The position numbers and the translations under genes were made by a program. The notes under the pieces are model-generated. The model searched no databases and was not told the origin of the DNA. It worked only from the letters and a program-made list of their open reading frames with translations. A DNA stretch of 64,000 nt, from positions 3,058,501 to 3,122,500 of the forward strand of contig NZ_AP024086.1 of assembly GCF_019703855.1 (NCBI RefSeq). Direction: 5' to 3'. Position 1 is the stretch's first letter; the number at the start of each line of letters is the position of its first letter. This DNA is from Desulfomarina profundi. GTDB lineage: Bacteria; Desulfobacterota; Desulfobulbia; Desulfobulbales; Desulfocapsaceae. This document shows positions 18,193-27,294 of the stretch, piece by piece.

Positions 18193-18312
18193 CCCGCATT
18201 GTCAACCCAGGCGGCACCATCTTCTACAGTATTTTACAGTAAACATAGGTCACTATAATTTATTGTCAAAAACTTCGAACCTGCCTCCGCCTGAACTGAT
18301 GAGAAATGCGGA
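18193..18312 (-). mobile_element. MITE copy C (120 bp, internally deleted) with TTAG duplication
   Basis: The flanks 18189-18192 and 18313-18316 are both TTAG. The right end GAACTGATGAGAAATGCGGA matches copy B, as does the hairpin ACAGTAAACATAGGTCACTA, but most of one end (about 100 bases of copy B) is missing. It lies between xsc and the first GntR gene. Confidence 0.8.
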
Positions 18313-18378
18313 TTAGAAAGTTTTATTCAATGGGATCCTCCATTCAAAAGTAGTTTCGGCACAGAACAGGAAACAGGA

Positions 18379-19059
18379 ATGAGCAGTGGGTTAAAATATG
18401 CGTCTTTGAGAGAACAGGTTTACAAATATTTACGCCAACAGATGAACCGGGGAGATCTGCTTCCCGGTTCATCAATCAACATCGGGGAAATTGCCCGACA
18501 ACTGGGTATCAGTAAAACACCACTCAGGGATGCCCTGATCCATCTGGAACTTGAAGGATTTGTGACAATTCTGCCTCGAAGAGGCGTCTGCGTGAACAGG
18601 TTAAGTTTTCAGGATATCAAAAACGCCTATGATTCTGTAGGCCTGATAGAATCATTCATTGTAACAGAGTGTATTGATAGAATCGGGCAATTGCAGGTTA
18701 AAAAGCTGGAAGAACTGAATAAAAAAATGATTAGCAACATAGAGAAAAATGATTTCTCAAAGCTTTTTCAAACCAATCTGCGGTTTCATGATGTTTATCT
18801 GGATATTTCCGAAAATGAACCTCTCAAAAAGTTTATTCGACCGATAAAACATCGACTCTATGATTTTCCCCGACAGAATTATATCAAGGAGTGGGAATTG
18901 AGAAACTGTGAAGAGCACAGCGAATTTATTGAACACCTGCGAAAGGGAGATGCGGTTGCTGCTGCAAAAGTATTGAAAGATATCCATTGGTCTTTCGACT
19001 ATCAGAAAGATTTCATCCATAAGCTTTACCAGGATCTGGATGACCCCGGACAAATATAA
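18379..19059 (+). CDS. GntR/FadR-type regulator (first of two paralogues)
   Basis: This 226-residue protein has an N-terminal winged helix (YLRQQMNRG..PGSSINIGEIARQLGISKTPLRDALIHLE, shown in part) and a C-terminal all-helical FCD-type ligand domain with RFHDVYLD and a late H-S-EFIEHLRKGD segment that supplies metal-binding histidines in the family. A close paralogue is at 26593-27294; both share PGS-IN-I, QLGISKTPLRDALIHLE and VTILPRRGV. Flanked by xsc and the TRAP operon, it is the best candidate to read the CTGATRTRT motif. The effector is unknown; taurine or sulfoacetaldehyde are guesses. Confidence 0.85.
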   Translation: MSSGLKYASLREQVYKYLRQQMNRGDLLPGSSINIGEIARQLGISKTPLRDALIHLELEGFVTILPRRGVCVNRLSFQDIKNAYDSVGLIESFIVTECIDRIGQLQVKKLEELNKKMISNIEKNDFSKLFQTNLRFHDVYLDISENEPLKKFIRPIKHRLYDFPRQNYIKEWELRNCEEHSEFIEHLRKGDAVAAAKVLKDIHWSFDYQKDFIHKLYQDLDDPGQI

Positions 19060-19222
19060 TTGTTTGACGGTAACCCGAACCTGAAATCCCTCCCCCATAT
19101 TCCTGAAAACGAAATATCACACCCGCTGACAGTATAAACCTACTCGATTTCCATTCGTTTCCGGCGTCTCCCCCTGCTTTCCCTGGAACTTTAAGAGAAG
19201 TACATGGTCCAGGAAAAAAATC

Positions 19223-19250
19223 TTGACAGCTTACTGGTATCTGATATATT
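19223..19250 (+). promoter_or_regulatory. Putative promoter of the TRAP transporter operon
   Basis: TTGACA (19223-19228), a 16-base spacer and TATATT (19245-19250). The spacer contains ATCTGATATAT, similar to the tpa and xsc sites. It gives a long leader of about 270 nt that includes a family 2 repeat before the GTG start at 19527. Confidence 0.55.
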
Positions 19251-19296
19251 AGAAATCACAATCACAGATTATCGAAAAATATTTTCGGATAAACTG

Positions 19297-19397
19297 GCAT
19301 GGCTGGACTTAAGACTCAACCATTAATGCCCTGCGGGTGCAACAAAGCAATGAAAATCTGACTGCGGCGAAACAACATTCTGCGCGGAAGATTTTCA
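19297..19397 (+). repeat. Dispersed intergenic repeat, family 2 (copy 2)
   Basis: It shares GCATGGCTGGAC, ATGCCCTGCGGGTGCAACAA, AGCAATGAAAATC and CTGCGGCGAAA with 4602-4721 and 41399-41488. It lies in the transcribed leader of the TRAP operon, so it could form an RNA structure there. Confidence 0.55.
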
Positions 19398-19526
19398 AAT
19401 TAATCTTTCAAACATTGTTGTACTCAACCTCTTTTTTTGATCAGGGGCTCAGAACCTGCATGAATATCTATACGAATCAGGAAAATGGATTTCTTTTAAA
19501 ATAATACCACCCAAAAAGGAGAGAAC

Positions 19527-20832
19527 GTGAGTATCGAGCTTATCACTTTATTGTATTTCTCATGCCTGTTTATTGGATTGTTCTTAGGTTTACCTGTCGC
19601 TCTTGGCCTGGGAGGAACTGCTGTAGTTTTTGCGGCAATTTTTGAGCCAAGATCTCTCCTGGCTATTCCAAGTGCCTTCTATTACACACCCTGGAATGCG
19701 GTTCTGGTGACTGTCCCGCTATTTCTTTTCATGGGAAGTCTTATTCGCTTTTCCGGTATTGCCGAATCAGCATATGATGCCGTTTACAAACTCATTGGTC
19801 ATATTCCCGGCGGTCTTGCCATGGGGACGGTTCAGGTTTGTACCATATTTGCGGCAATCACAGGTATTACCCCTCCAGCGACAATAACCATGGGACAGAT
19901 AGCTTATCCATCCATGATTAAATACAAGTATCACAAAGCCATCGCCATCGGGTCTATTGGAGCAGGAGGCGCACTGGGGCTCTTATTCCTCCAAGTGTGC
20001 CTTTTATTTTTTATGGACTTCTTGCTAAAGTGTCCATAGGAGGGCTTTTTCTGGGCGGCCTGCTGCCCGGCCTGATGCTTGCTTCCTTTTATATCATTTA
20101 TATTGGTATTCGCTGCAAAATCCAACCGCACATGGGCCCAAGTATTCCAGCCGATCAAAAATTCTCCATTAAGGAAAAAGTACAGGCATTACTCAACATA
20201 TGGCCCTTCGTAGTTCTTGTCATCATGGTGCTGGGGGCCATATGGGGCGGCATTGCCACTCCTTCTGAAGCTGCAGCTTTTGGTGCGACCGGTGCGTTTA
20301 TTATTAATATGATTTACGGAAAATTAACATGGAAGGTTCTGAGGGACTCCCTAGACACAACCGTTAAACTGACTGGAATGGGTTTATGGATTTTAATTGG
20401 TGCCAATGTATACCTCAATGTTTTCAACTCACTGGGTTGTCAGGAGTTAGTTACAACATTGGTTCTCAGTATGCCCGGGGAAGTAACGGTATCCTGTTAA
20501 TGATGATGTTCATCATTTTACTGCTTGGCATGGTCATGGATGACTGGGCAATCATCATGCTGTGCACCCCGCTATACATTCCAATAATCAATGAACTCGG
20601 TATCGACAAACTATGGTTCGGCGTTCTCTTTATCGTCAATATTCAAATTGCCTACCTCACACCGCCATTTGGTTTTGTCCTTTTCTGGCTGAAAAGTGTG
20701 TTGCCTTCAGATGTGAGTATGGGAGATGTGTATAAATCAGTTGGTCCATTCATTCTCTTACAATTATTAGGCTTAACCCTTGTTTTCATATTTCCGCAGA
20801 TTGCACTATGGTTACCAAGTATGCTGAATTAA
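19527..20832 (+). CDS. TRAP transporter large permease, DctM type (two frameshifts)
   Basis: This is the twelve-helix-type subunit that carries solute with sodium in TRAP systems. Motifs: GLPVALGLGG, VPLFLFMGSLIRFSG, GGLAMGTVQVCTIFAAITG, PPSVPFIFYG, the GAIWGGIATPSEAAAFG signature and NIQIAYLTPPFG. The frame breaks near 19983-19987 (one base missing in CTCTTATTCC) and again at GGGG 20477-20480. One added base at each gives 435 residues, the normal length. The start is GTG with AAAAAGGAGAG upstream. The gene order M, Q, P is the reverse of the common P-Q-M. The substrate is inferred to be taurine or a related sulfonate. Confidence 0.85.
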
Positions 20833-20906
20833 AAGATATCCAACAACTCTGAATAATCCATATAACAGTTCACTGTTATTATGTATAACCGCTGTGGGAG
20901 GAACAG

Positions 20907-21422
20907 ATGAAATTGTGGAAAAAAATAGAAAAGCCCATTGATTTTATATCAGATGCTTTTGGAAAAATCGGCTGGCTAATTATCCTCTACTGTATGTTTC
21001 TGGGAGTCACGGATGTATTCTTACGGTATGTCCTCAATGCACCTTCGCTCTGGATTTCTACAACAGTGCAGTTTGCCATGGTCCTTCTGGCATGCGTTGG
21101 TGGCGTATATGCATTAAATGATGATGCCTTTGTAAAACTTGACTTGTTTTATGCCAATTTTTCAGCGAAAAAAAAGGCAGTTTGCGATGTTATCACTGTG
21201 GTATATACCTTCCTGTTCATATCGGTACTGATATGGAAAGGTATCTCTGCGGCAAAAATGTCCCTGATGATGCACCAGGTAACACCAACAAGTGTTCCGA
21301 TTCCCATTTATCCTCTGAAAATTTTTATCCCCATAGCTGCTGTTGTCTTTTTGCTGGTGGTCATTAAAAAACTCGTCAATGACCTGATAACCATATTTTC
21401 AAGCCAACAGACAGATTTATAG
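20907..21422 (+). CDS. TRAP transporter small permease, DctQ type
   Basis: This 171-residue membrane protein has four hydrophobic segments, as expected for DctQ: about 18-36, 48-70, 90-112 and 130-152. The family motif region is GVTDVFLRYVLNAPSLW (R-Y-V-x-x-x-x-x-x-W). GGGAGGAAC precedes the ATG. It works with the DctM subunit upstream and the DctP receptor downstream. A small hairpin (ATAACAG/CTGTTAT, 20862-20879) separates it from dctM. Confidence 0.88.
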   Translation: MKLWKKIEKPIDFISDAFGKIGWLIILYCMFLGVTDVFLRYVLNAPSLWISTTVQFAMVLLACVGGVYALNDDAFVKLDLFYANFSAKKKAVCDVITVVYTFLFISVLIWKGISAAKMSLMMHQVTPTSVPIPIYPLKIFIPIAAVVFLLVVIKKLVNDLITIFSSQQTDL

Positions 21423-21522
21423 AGAACTCTCTTTTTCAAAAGATCAAAGCACCCGGTGCAGAATTCACGGCAGGTATCTGCACTTTCACATCAGATTGCA
21501 TTGATAAAACAGGTAGCTCAAC

Positions 21523-21551
21523 GTCTTTATCGTGTGGGTTGCGATAAAGAC
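21523..21551 (+). other. Hairpin in the dctQ-dctP interval
   Basis: GTCTTTATCG (21523-21532) pairs perfectly with CGATAAAGAC (21542-21551) around a 9-base loop, in the 226-base gap before dctP. There is no T tract, so RNA processing or 5' stabilisation of the dctP message is more likely than termination. Confidence 0.5.
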
Positions 21552-21648
21552 TATACAAATAAGTTGTATGAAAATGTGACTTACTGAGTCTGCTGAAGCT
21601 GATTCTTATTTCACAAAACACCAACTGAAGGAACAGGAGGAGTGTGTA

Positions 21649-22698
21649 ATGAAAAAAATCTCTATTCAGCTGTTTGCTGTACTGATCACGATGACTTTAC
21701 TGCAAGGAGCTGCCATTGCGAAAGAAAAATATGGCAAACCGGACAAGGTGACAAAGTGGGTTTTTCAACCCTGTTTTGACTCATCCGACGCCGGCTGGAA
21801 CAGTGGTATTGTCCCATGGATTAAAGCTGTAGAAAAAGCAACGGAAGGCACAGTAAAAATAAAACTTGAACCGGCTGGTGCCATTACAAGTGGTTCGGAG
21901 GCTTTTGGTGCAGCTGCAGCAGGCATGATTGATGTATACGCCGGATGGGGTTCCATCTATGGCGGTGATATGCCTGAAGGTATGCTGGCATTTGGCCTGC
22001 CGATGGGAGTAAAAAACTACCATGATGCCTGGGAAGTCATGTGGGGTGACCCTAAATATAGGGTCGGGGATCTCGTCCAGAAAGCAGCCAATGCACGTAA
22101 TCTGCAATGGATTGGCTGGACCTGCCAGGGACCCAATGCAGCTTTCACTAAAAAGCCCATTCGCAAGATGGAAGATTTTGCTGGTCTCAAGATGAGAGCA
22201 GGCGGCCCCCAGGCTCTCTTCCACAAAGCCATGGGTGGCGCACCTGTTTCCATGGGTGGTGGTGATATCTACACAGCCATTAAACTTGGCACTATTGACG
22301 GAACATATTGGGATACCGGCGGAATTGATGATATGGCCTTCCAGGAAGTTATTAAATATGCAATCATGCCGGGCTGGTGTCAGGCTCAGCATCAGGAAAC
22401 TTATGTTAATCTCGACAAATGGAAAGCACTGAACCAGTGGCAGAGAGATAAAATCATGAGTGTCTTCAAGTCCACCTATTTTGAGACCAGTAAATTGCAT
22501 GCTGATGGCGTTGAAGAAGCTCTGGAAATTCTCAAGAAAGCCGGAGGAGAAGTAATAACCCTGCCTCCGAAAGAGGTTGACAAAATTCGTGCACGTACCA
22601 TCGAAAAAGTATGGCCTCAAATTGCTGCAAAATCCAAAGCCAATGCGGAAGGTATCAAACTGTGGAAACAGTTCATGAAAGATAAAGGCCAGTTATAA
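21649..22698 (+). CDS. TRAP transporter periplasmic substrate-binding protein, DctP type
   Basis: This 349-residue protein has a clear signal peptide (MKKISIQLFAVLITMTLLQG, cleavage likely after AIA at about 24). The mature part has the DctP fold: PWIKAVEKATEGTVKIKLEPAG, the ligand-binding arginine region MRAGGPQALFHKAMGGAPVSM, and YTAIKLGTIDGTYW. ACAGGAGGAG precedes the ATG. It is the specificity component of the TRAP system and usually its most abundant protein; hairpins on both sides of the gene would fit higher message stability. By context it binds taurine or another small sulfonate. Confidence 0.9.
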   Translation: MKKISIQLFAVLITMTLLQGAAIAKEKYGKPDKVTKWVFQPCFDSSDAGWNSGIVPWIKAVEKATEGTVKIKLEPAGAITSGSEAFGAAAAGMIDVYAGWGSIYGGDMPEGMLAFGLPMGVKNYHDAWEVMWGDPKYRVGDLVQKAANARNLQWIGWTCQGPNAAFTKKPIRKMEDFAGLKMRAGGPQALFHKAMGGAPVSMGGGDIYTAIKLGTIDGTYWDTGGIDDMAFQEVIKYAIMPGWCQAQHQETYVNLDKWKALNQWQRDKIMSVFKSTYFETSKLHADGVEEALEILKKAGGEVITLPPKEVDKIRARTIEKVWPQIAAKSKANAEGIKLWKQFMKDKGQL

Positions 22699-22737
22699 GA
22701 AGTCCTGTAGGCCTGTAAATAACTTTTGAGATACTCT

Positions 22738-22796
22738 GTAAGGCGGGCCAGCCCCTCTCATTTTCAGCAAATGAGAGGAGGGGAGGCTCGCCTTAC
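22738..22796 (+). terminator. Long intercistronic hairpin after dctP
   Basis: GTAAGGCGGGC...CCCCTCTCATTT (from 22738) pairs imperfectly with AAATGAGAGGAGGGG...CTCGCCTTAC (to 22796) around a short loop. No T tract follows, so it may be a partial terminator or a 3' stabiliser for dctP with readthrough into the aldehyde dehydrogenase 46 bases later. Confidence 0.55.
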
Positions 22797-22841
22797 CTGT
22801 TTCTGCAGCAGCTTGAAAATTTTCTGGACAGGATAAATACC

Positions 22842-24337
22842 ATGATCATTGGACATCTGATAAATGGCCAAAATTTTGAAGGGACACGGGACCGTTTGGG
22901 AGATGTTTTCGACCCTTCAACGGGAAAAATCACCAAGCAGGTGGCGCTGGCTTCCAAGTCTACAGTAAAAAAAGCCATAAAGGCAGCAGAGGCTGCATTT
23001 CCAGCCTGGCGAAATACTCCACCAGGCAAACGGGCTCAGGTAATGTACCGCCTAAAAACTCTCCTTGAAAAAAATGCTGACAAGATTTGCAGGTTAATTA
23101 CTGAAGAACACGGCAAAGTCTTGCATGATTCCAGAGGAGAGCTTGGCAGAGCGATCGAAAACATTGAATATGCCTGTGCTGCACCAGACCTCCTCAAAGG
23201 TGAATATACTAAAAACGTTGGTACTTCCGTTGATTCCTGGAGCGAATTCCAGCCCCTGGGAGTTACAGCCGGTATTACACCATTCAATTTCCCTGCAATG
23301 GTGCCTTTCTGGATGTGGCCCCTGGCGGTCGTTGCCGGAAACACCTTTATATTAAAACCTTCTGAACGAACTCCTTCTGCAGCATTATACATGACACAAT
23401 TGGCCCAGGAGGCCGGTTTACCACCAGGGGTTTTGAACCTGGTCAATGGCGACAAGGAGGCTGTGGATACCCTCCTCCATGACCCCTGTGTTCAAGCCGT
23501 AAGCTTTGTAGGCTCGACTCCAGTTGCCGAATACATTTATGCCACTGGAAGTGCAAATGGAAAGCGGGTTCAGGCACTGGGGGAGCAAAAAATCACGCCA
23601 TAATGATGCCGGATGCCGACATTGACAATGGGGTAAGCGCCTTAATGGGTGCGGCTTACGGCTCATGCGGTGAGCGTTGCATGGCGCTACCGATCCTGGT
23701 GGCTGTCGGCCGGGAAACAGGAGACAGGGTTGTCGCAAAAATAAAAGCCCGGCTGGAAAAGATGAAAATCGGGTCTGGACTGGACAACGACAATGACATG
23801 GGACCTCTCATTACAAGGGAACATTATGAGAAGGTAAAAAGTTATGTTGATCTTGGCATTGAAGAGGGTGCAGACTTGGTGGTTGATGGACGGAATCATG
23901 TTGTCGAAGGTTTTGAAAACGGCTTCTTCCTCGGAGGCTGTCTTTTTGACAATGTAACACCTGAATTGGAAATATATAAAGATGAAATTTTTGGCCCCGT
24001 ACTCGGCGTAGTACGAGTTGAAACCCAGAAAGAAGCAATGGACCTGATCGATAACCATGAATACGGGAACGGAACATGTATTTTTACAAGAGACGGAGAA
24101 GCTGCCAGATATTTCACCGATAATATTAAAGTCGGCATGGTAGGAGTAAACATTCCTCTGCCTGTCCCTGTTGCATACCACAGTTTCGGTGGCTGGAAAC
24201 GATCTCTTTTTGGTGATCTGTCGATTTATGGCCCGGATGGTATTCGTTTTTATACCAGACGTAAGACCATTACTCAACGATGGCCGTCTTCCAAAATCCG
24301 GGAAGGAGTACAGTTTTCCTTCCCCGGTACTGAGTAA
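22842..24337 (+). CDS. Aldehyde dehydrogenase, MmsA type (one frameshift)
   Basis: This enzyme is like CoA-acylating (methyl)malonate-semialdehyde dehydrogenase: GVTAGITPFNFPAMVPFWM, GNTFILKPSERTPSAA, VSFVGSTPVAEYIY, then catalytic GSCGERCMALP. The frame stops at 23603 just after VQALG; adding one G in GGGGG 23579-23583 restores GGAKNHAIIMPDADID and gives 498 residues, the full family length. The start ATG is preceded by a weak GACAGGATAA. Placed after the TRAP genes, it may oxidise an aldehyde derived from the transported compound; sulfoacetaldehyde, malonate semialdehyde and methylmalonate semialdehyde are all possible. Confidence 0.85.
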
Positions 24338-24413
24338 GTACTTTCGACTGATCTCCCGAAAACATTGAATCATTTAATACGTCAGAGCAACTGACTATAT
24401 TTTGAAAAATATC

Positions 24414-24496
24414 CTGAATCTGTGGGCTGGTGCGCCGCAGGGCGGTAAGTGCTTTTCTACACCAAACACAGAATCACAAAACCGTCACAGATTCAG
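24414..24496. repeat. Inverted repeat upstream of the persulfide reductase gene
   Basis: CTGAATCTGTG (24414-24424) is the exact reverse complement of CACAGATTCAG (24486-24496). A related longer string (24475-24500) occurs inverted at 26223-26249 just after the gene, so the gene is bracketed by diverged inverted copies. Confidence 0.55.
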
Positions 24497-24523
24497 AATC
24501 ATGAATACTCCAGGAGAATAGAC

Positions 24524-26224
24524 ATGTCATATAAAGCTGTAATTATAGGTGGTGTTGCCGGCGGAGCCTCTGCTGCAGCAAGGTTAAGGAGACTTTCAGA
24601 AGACAGTCAGATAATCATCTTTGAAAGAGGCCCCCACGTCTCATTTTCCAACTGCAGCCTACCCTACCATCTAAGTGGAATGATAGAAAATTCTAAAGAA
24701 CTTGTACTTCTTCACCCCTGGAATTTTTCCAGCCAGTACAATATAGATGCACGAATCCGACATGAGGTAGTTTCCATAGACCGGGGAAATAAAACCGTAT
24801 CTGTCAAGAATCTTGAAACCGGTGAACTGTATGAGGAAACATACGACAAACTCATCCTGTCTCCAGGAGCAGCACCCATTGTTCCACCCATTGAAGGCAT
24901 TGAAAAAGCAAAAATTTTTACTGTACGATCAGTCCCGGACATTGAGCGGCTCAATCATGCCATAACTGATTTGAAGCCACATAATGTCACGGTGATTGGC
25001 GGCGGATTCATAGGCATTGAAACGGCTGAAAATCTTCGGGAAAAAGGTCTTTCAGTTACCCTGATTGAAGCAATGCCCCAAATTCTGCGACAATTTGATT
25101 TTGATATGGTGCAGATTCTCCACAAGGAATTATTTGACAACGGCATTCACCTTATTCTGGGAGACAAGGTTACCTCTTTTACAGAGAACAGTGTTATCCT
25201 TGAATCTGGACAGATTGTTGATTCCCCCATTGTAATACTCGCCATTGGAGTAAGCCCGGAAACGCTGCTTGCCCGGGAAGCTGGACTCGACCTGGGAAAA
25301 ACCGGCGCCATAAAGGTTGACCAGAATTTCAAAACCAACGATGACTCAATCTATGCCATCGGTGATGCAGTGGAAGTCTACAACCCGCTGTTCAGCGATT
25401 TTTTCAGACTCTCTCTGGCCGGACCTGCACAAAAACAGGCCCGCCATGTTGCTGACCATATACATGGACTGCGACCGGTCCCTGGTGGATTTATCGGCTC
25501 ATCTGTTATCAAGGTATTCGGTATGAACGCAGCATCAACCGGATTGTCGGAAGGATTTATCCAGGCTGCAGGTATAAATAGAGACTACGAAGTTGTGAAA
25601 GTCATTCCCAGGGACAAGGTCGGCCTTATGCCCGACAGTGCAATGCTCCATTTCAAACTCCTTTTTGACAGACAAACGGGCAAAATTCTCGGGGCACAGG
25701 CAATCGGGGCAGGCAATGTGGACAAACGGATTGACATCATCGCCACGCTTATCAAAACAGGTGGTACAATTGTTGATCTTAAAGATCTGGAACTCTGTTA
25801 TGCACCGCCTTTTGGTACCGCCAGGGACGTGGTCAATTTTGCAGGGTTGGTTGCAACAAACCTCCAGGCTGGTATCTTCAAGCAGGTACACGATTACCAG
25901 ATCAGGGAACTTATTAAACAAGATGCCTTCATTGTAGATATCAGAGAAAAAGAGATATTTACCAAAGGTCATCTCAAAACAGCCATCAATATACCTTTCA
26001 GCGAAATCCGCCAAAGGCTTTCAGAATTTCCCAAAGACCGGCCTGTATACATCCAGTGCCGAACAGGACAGGACAGTTACAATGTTGTTCTCACCCTGCA
26101 ACACATGGGTTATGATAATGTGTTTAATCTCTGTGGAGGTTTTATGGGTATTTCTTTTTTCGAATATTTTATGGATGAAACCTTGCCCAGAGAACCCATT
26201 TTGACCGGATATAATTTTGATTGA
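24524..26224 (+). CDS. CoA-disulfide / NADH-dependent persulfide reductase with C-terminal rhodanese domain
   Basis: This 566-residue flavoprotein begins with the FAD fold IIGGVAGGASAAARLRRL and has the single active cysteine in SFSNCSLPYHLSG, as in CoA-disulfide reductases. A second nucleotide fold (VIGGGFIGIETAENL) binds NAD(P)H, and YAIGDAVEV closes the FAD site. Residues about 465-566 are a rhodanese domain with the catalytic loop CRTGQ. This architecture matches enzymes that reduce CoA-persulfides or polysulfides. The start is the ATG at 24524 with CAGGAG upstream. In a taurine cluster it may handle reactive sulfane species arising during sulfite or sulfide metabolism; that role is inferred. 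Confidence 0.85.
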   Translation: MSYKAVIIGGVAGGASAAARLRRLSEDSQIIIFERGPHVSFSNCSLPYHLSGMIENSKELVLLHPWNFSSQYNIDARIRHEVVSIDRGNKTVSVKNLETGELYEETYDKLILSPGAAPIVPPIEGIEKAKIFTVRSVPDIERLNHAITDLKPHNVTVIGGGFIGIETAENLREKGLSVTLIEAMPQILRQFDFDMVQILHKELFDNGIHLILGDKVTSFTENSVILESGQIVDSPIVILAIGVSPETLLAREAGLDLGKTGAIKVDQNFKTNDDSIYAIGDAVEVYNPLFSDFFRLSLAGPAQKQARHVADHIHGLRPVPGGFIGSSVIKVFGMNAASTGLSEGFIQAAGINRDYEVVKVIPRDKVGLMPDSAMLHFKLLFDRQTGKILGAQAIGAGNVDKRIDIIATLIKTGGTIVDLKDLELCYAPPFGTARDVVNFAGLVATNLQAGIFKQVHDYQIRELIKQDAFIVDIREKEIFTKGHLKTAINIPFSEIRQRLSEFPKDRPVYIQCRTGQDSYNVVLTLQHMGYDNVFNLCGGFMGISFFEYFMDETLPREPILTGYNFD

Positions 26225-26249
26225 TTCCTGAATCCGTGATGGTTTTGTG
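26223..26249. repeat. Inverted copy of the 24475-24500 sequence
   Basis: The reverse complement shares CACAAAACC, TCAC and GATTCAG with 24475-24500 in the same order, with small gaps. The pair brackets the persulfide reductase gene. The rest of 26250-26592 shows no gene or recognised site. Confidence 0.5.
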
Positions 26250-26592
26250 TTTTTATATTAAGCACTCTGCTGAAAACACGGTGAATATATTTAATAAAGT
26301 TGATTCAAAAAACACTTGCCGGTTCAAAAAGAATTTGAATGCACAATTTTCATCGATTTTGACCGCAGGTTAACTTCATAAAGCAGGCACATCTCCAATC
26401 TGGCTGAGTTTCATGGATAATCAGATAAAAAACTCGGAAAAAGCTGTAATCGACTCAAGGAAAATATTGACGGCCCGGATACCACTGATTATTAATGGTT
26501 TACCTTCTGTTTTTCAAACTGCGACAATTAAATTTCAACAACCGGCCAGACAAATTGTCTTGTCGTGGAACAATATAGAGGAAAACCTTCAA

Positions 26593-27294
26593 ATGGATCA
26601 GAAACTCAATGTAACATCTTTAAGCAAACAGGTTTATGACTATCTCCACGAACAGATGAACAAAGGAGCAGTTCTGCCCGGATCAACTATCAATATTGCC
26701 AAATTTGCCAAACAACTGGGTATAAGTAAAACACCTCTCCGTGACGCACTCATCCATTTGGAATTTGAAGGTTTTGTCACAATTCTTCCACGTCGAGGTG
26801 TCCAGGTCAACCAGTTGACACTCAAAGATGTAAAAAACGCTTACGCTCTGATTGGAGCTCTTGAATCTGCAATTGTATACCAGTGTTTTGAGGAGTTCAC
26901 TGCAGAACACATTTCCCGACTGGAAGAACTCAATGCAAAAATGCTGGAACTGATCAAGGCAAATAATTTTGAGTGCTATTTCAAATCTAATCTCGCTTTT
27001 CACAATGTTTTCATAGATCTGTCCGACAATGAACTGATAAAAAAAACAATCCTTCCTGCCAAAAAACGCCTCTATGAATTTCCAACAAAAATTTATATAA
27101 GCGAATGGGAAGAACGAAACTGCGCGGAACATCAACAACTTATTGATTGTATCAAGGAAGGAGACAGGAATGGTGCAGCCTCGGTTCTCCGTGATGTTCA
27201 CTGGTCTTACGATGCCCAGGAAGAGTATATTATCCGGTTTCACGCCATGCGTGGAGAAGAAATCGACCAGGAATACGCAAACAGAGATAAATGA
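26593..27294 (+). CDS. GntR/FadR-type regulator (second paralogue)
   Basis: This 233-residue protein has a winged helix (QVYDYLHEQMNKG, KQLGISKTPLRDALIHLE) and an FCD-like helical domain. It is a close paralogue of 18379-19059 along its whole length. The ATG at 26593 is chosen because GAGGAAAA lies upstream and because it aligns with the paralogue start; a longer frame to 26413 adds 60 residues with no similarity. Its stop overlaps the EamA gene start (ATGA). It probably controls that permease or the adjacent island genes; the effector is unknown. Confidence 0.85.
   Translation: MDQKLNVTSLSKQVYDYLHEQMNKGAVLPGSTINIAKFAKQLGISKTPLRDALIHLEFEGFVTILPRRGVQVNQLTLKDVKNAYALIGALESAIVYQCFEEFTAEHISRLEELNAKMLELIKANNFECYFKSNLAFHNVFIDLSDNELIKKTILPAKKRLYEFPTKIYISEWEERNCAEHQQLIDCIKEGDRNGAASVLRDVHWSYDAQEEYIIRFHAMRGEEIDQEYANRDK

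Noticed and set aside
21781-22620. A 279-codon minus-strand frame
   Set aside because: It mirrors the dctP gene. It has no domain features and a cysteine/histidine-rich composition typical of antisense reading.
24449-24523. N-terminal extension of the persulfide reductase from position 24449
   Set aside because: The extension crosses the inverted repeat, lacks a ribosome site and precedes the family start MSYKAVIIGG, which has CAGGAG upstream.
26413-26592. 60-residue N-terminal extension of the second GntR regulator
   Set aside because: It is not present in the paralogue, has no similarity to GntR proteins, and a better start with GAGGAAAA lies at 26593.
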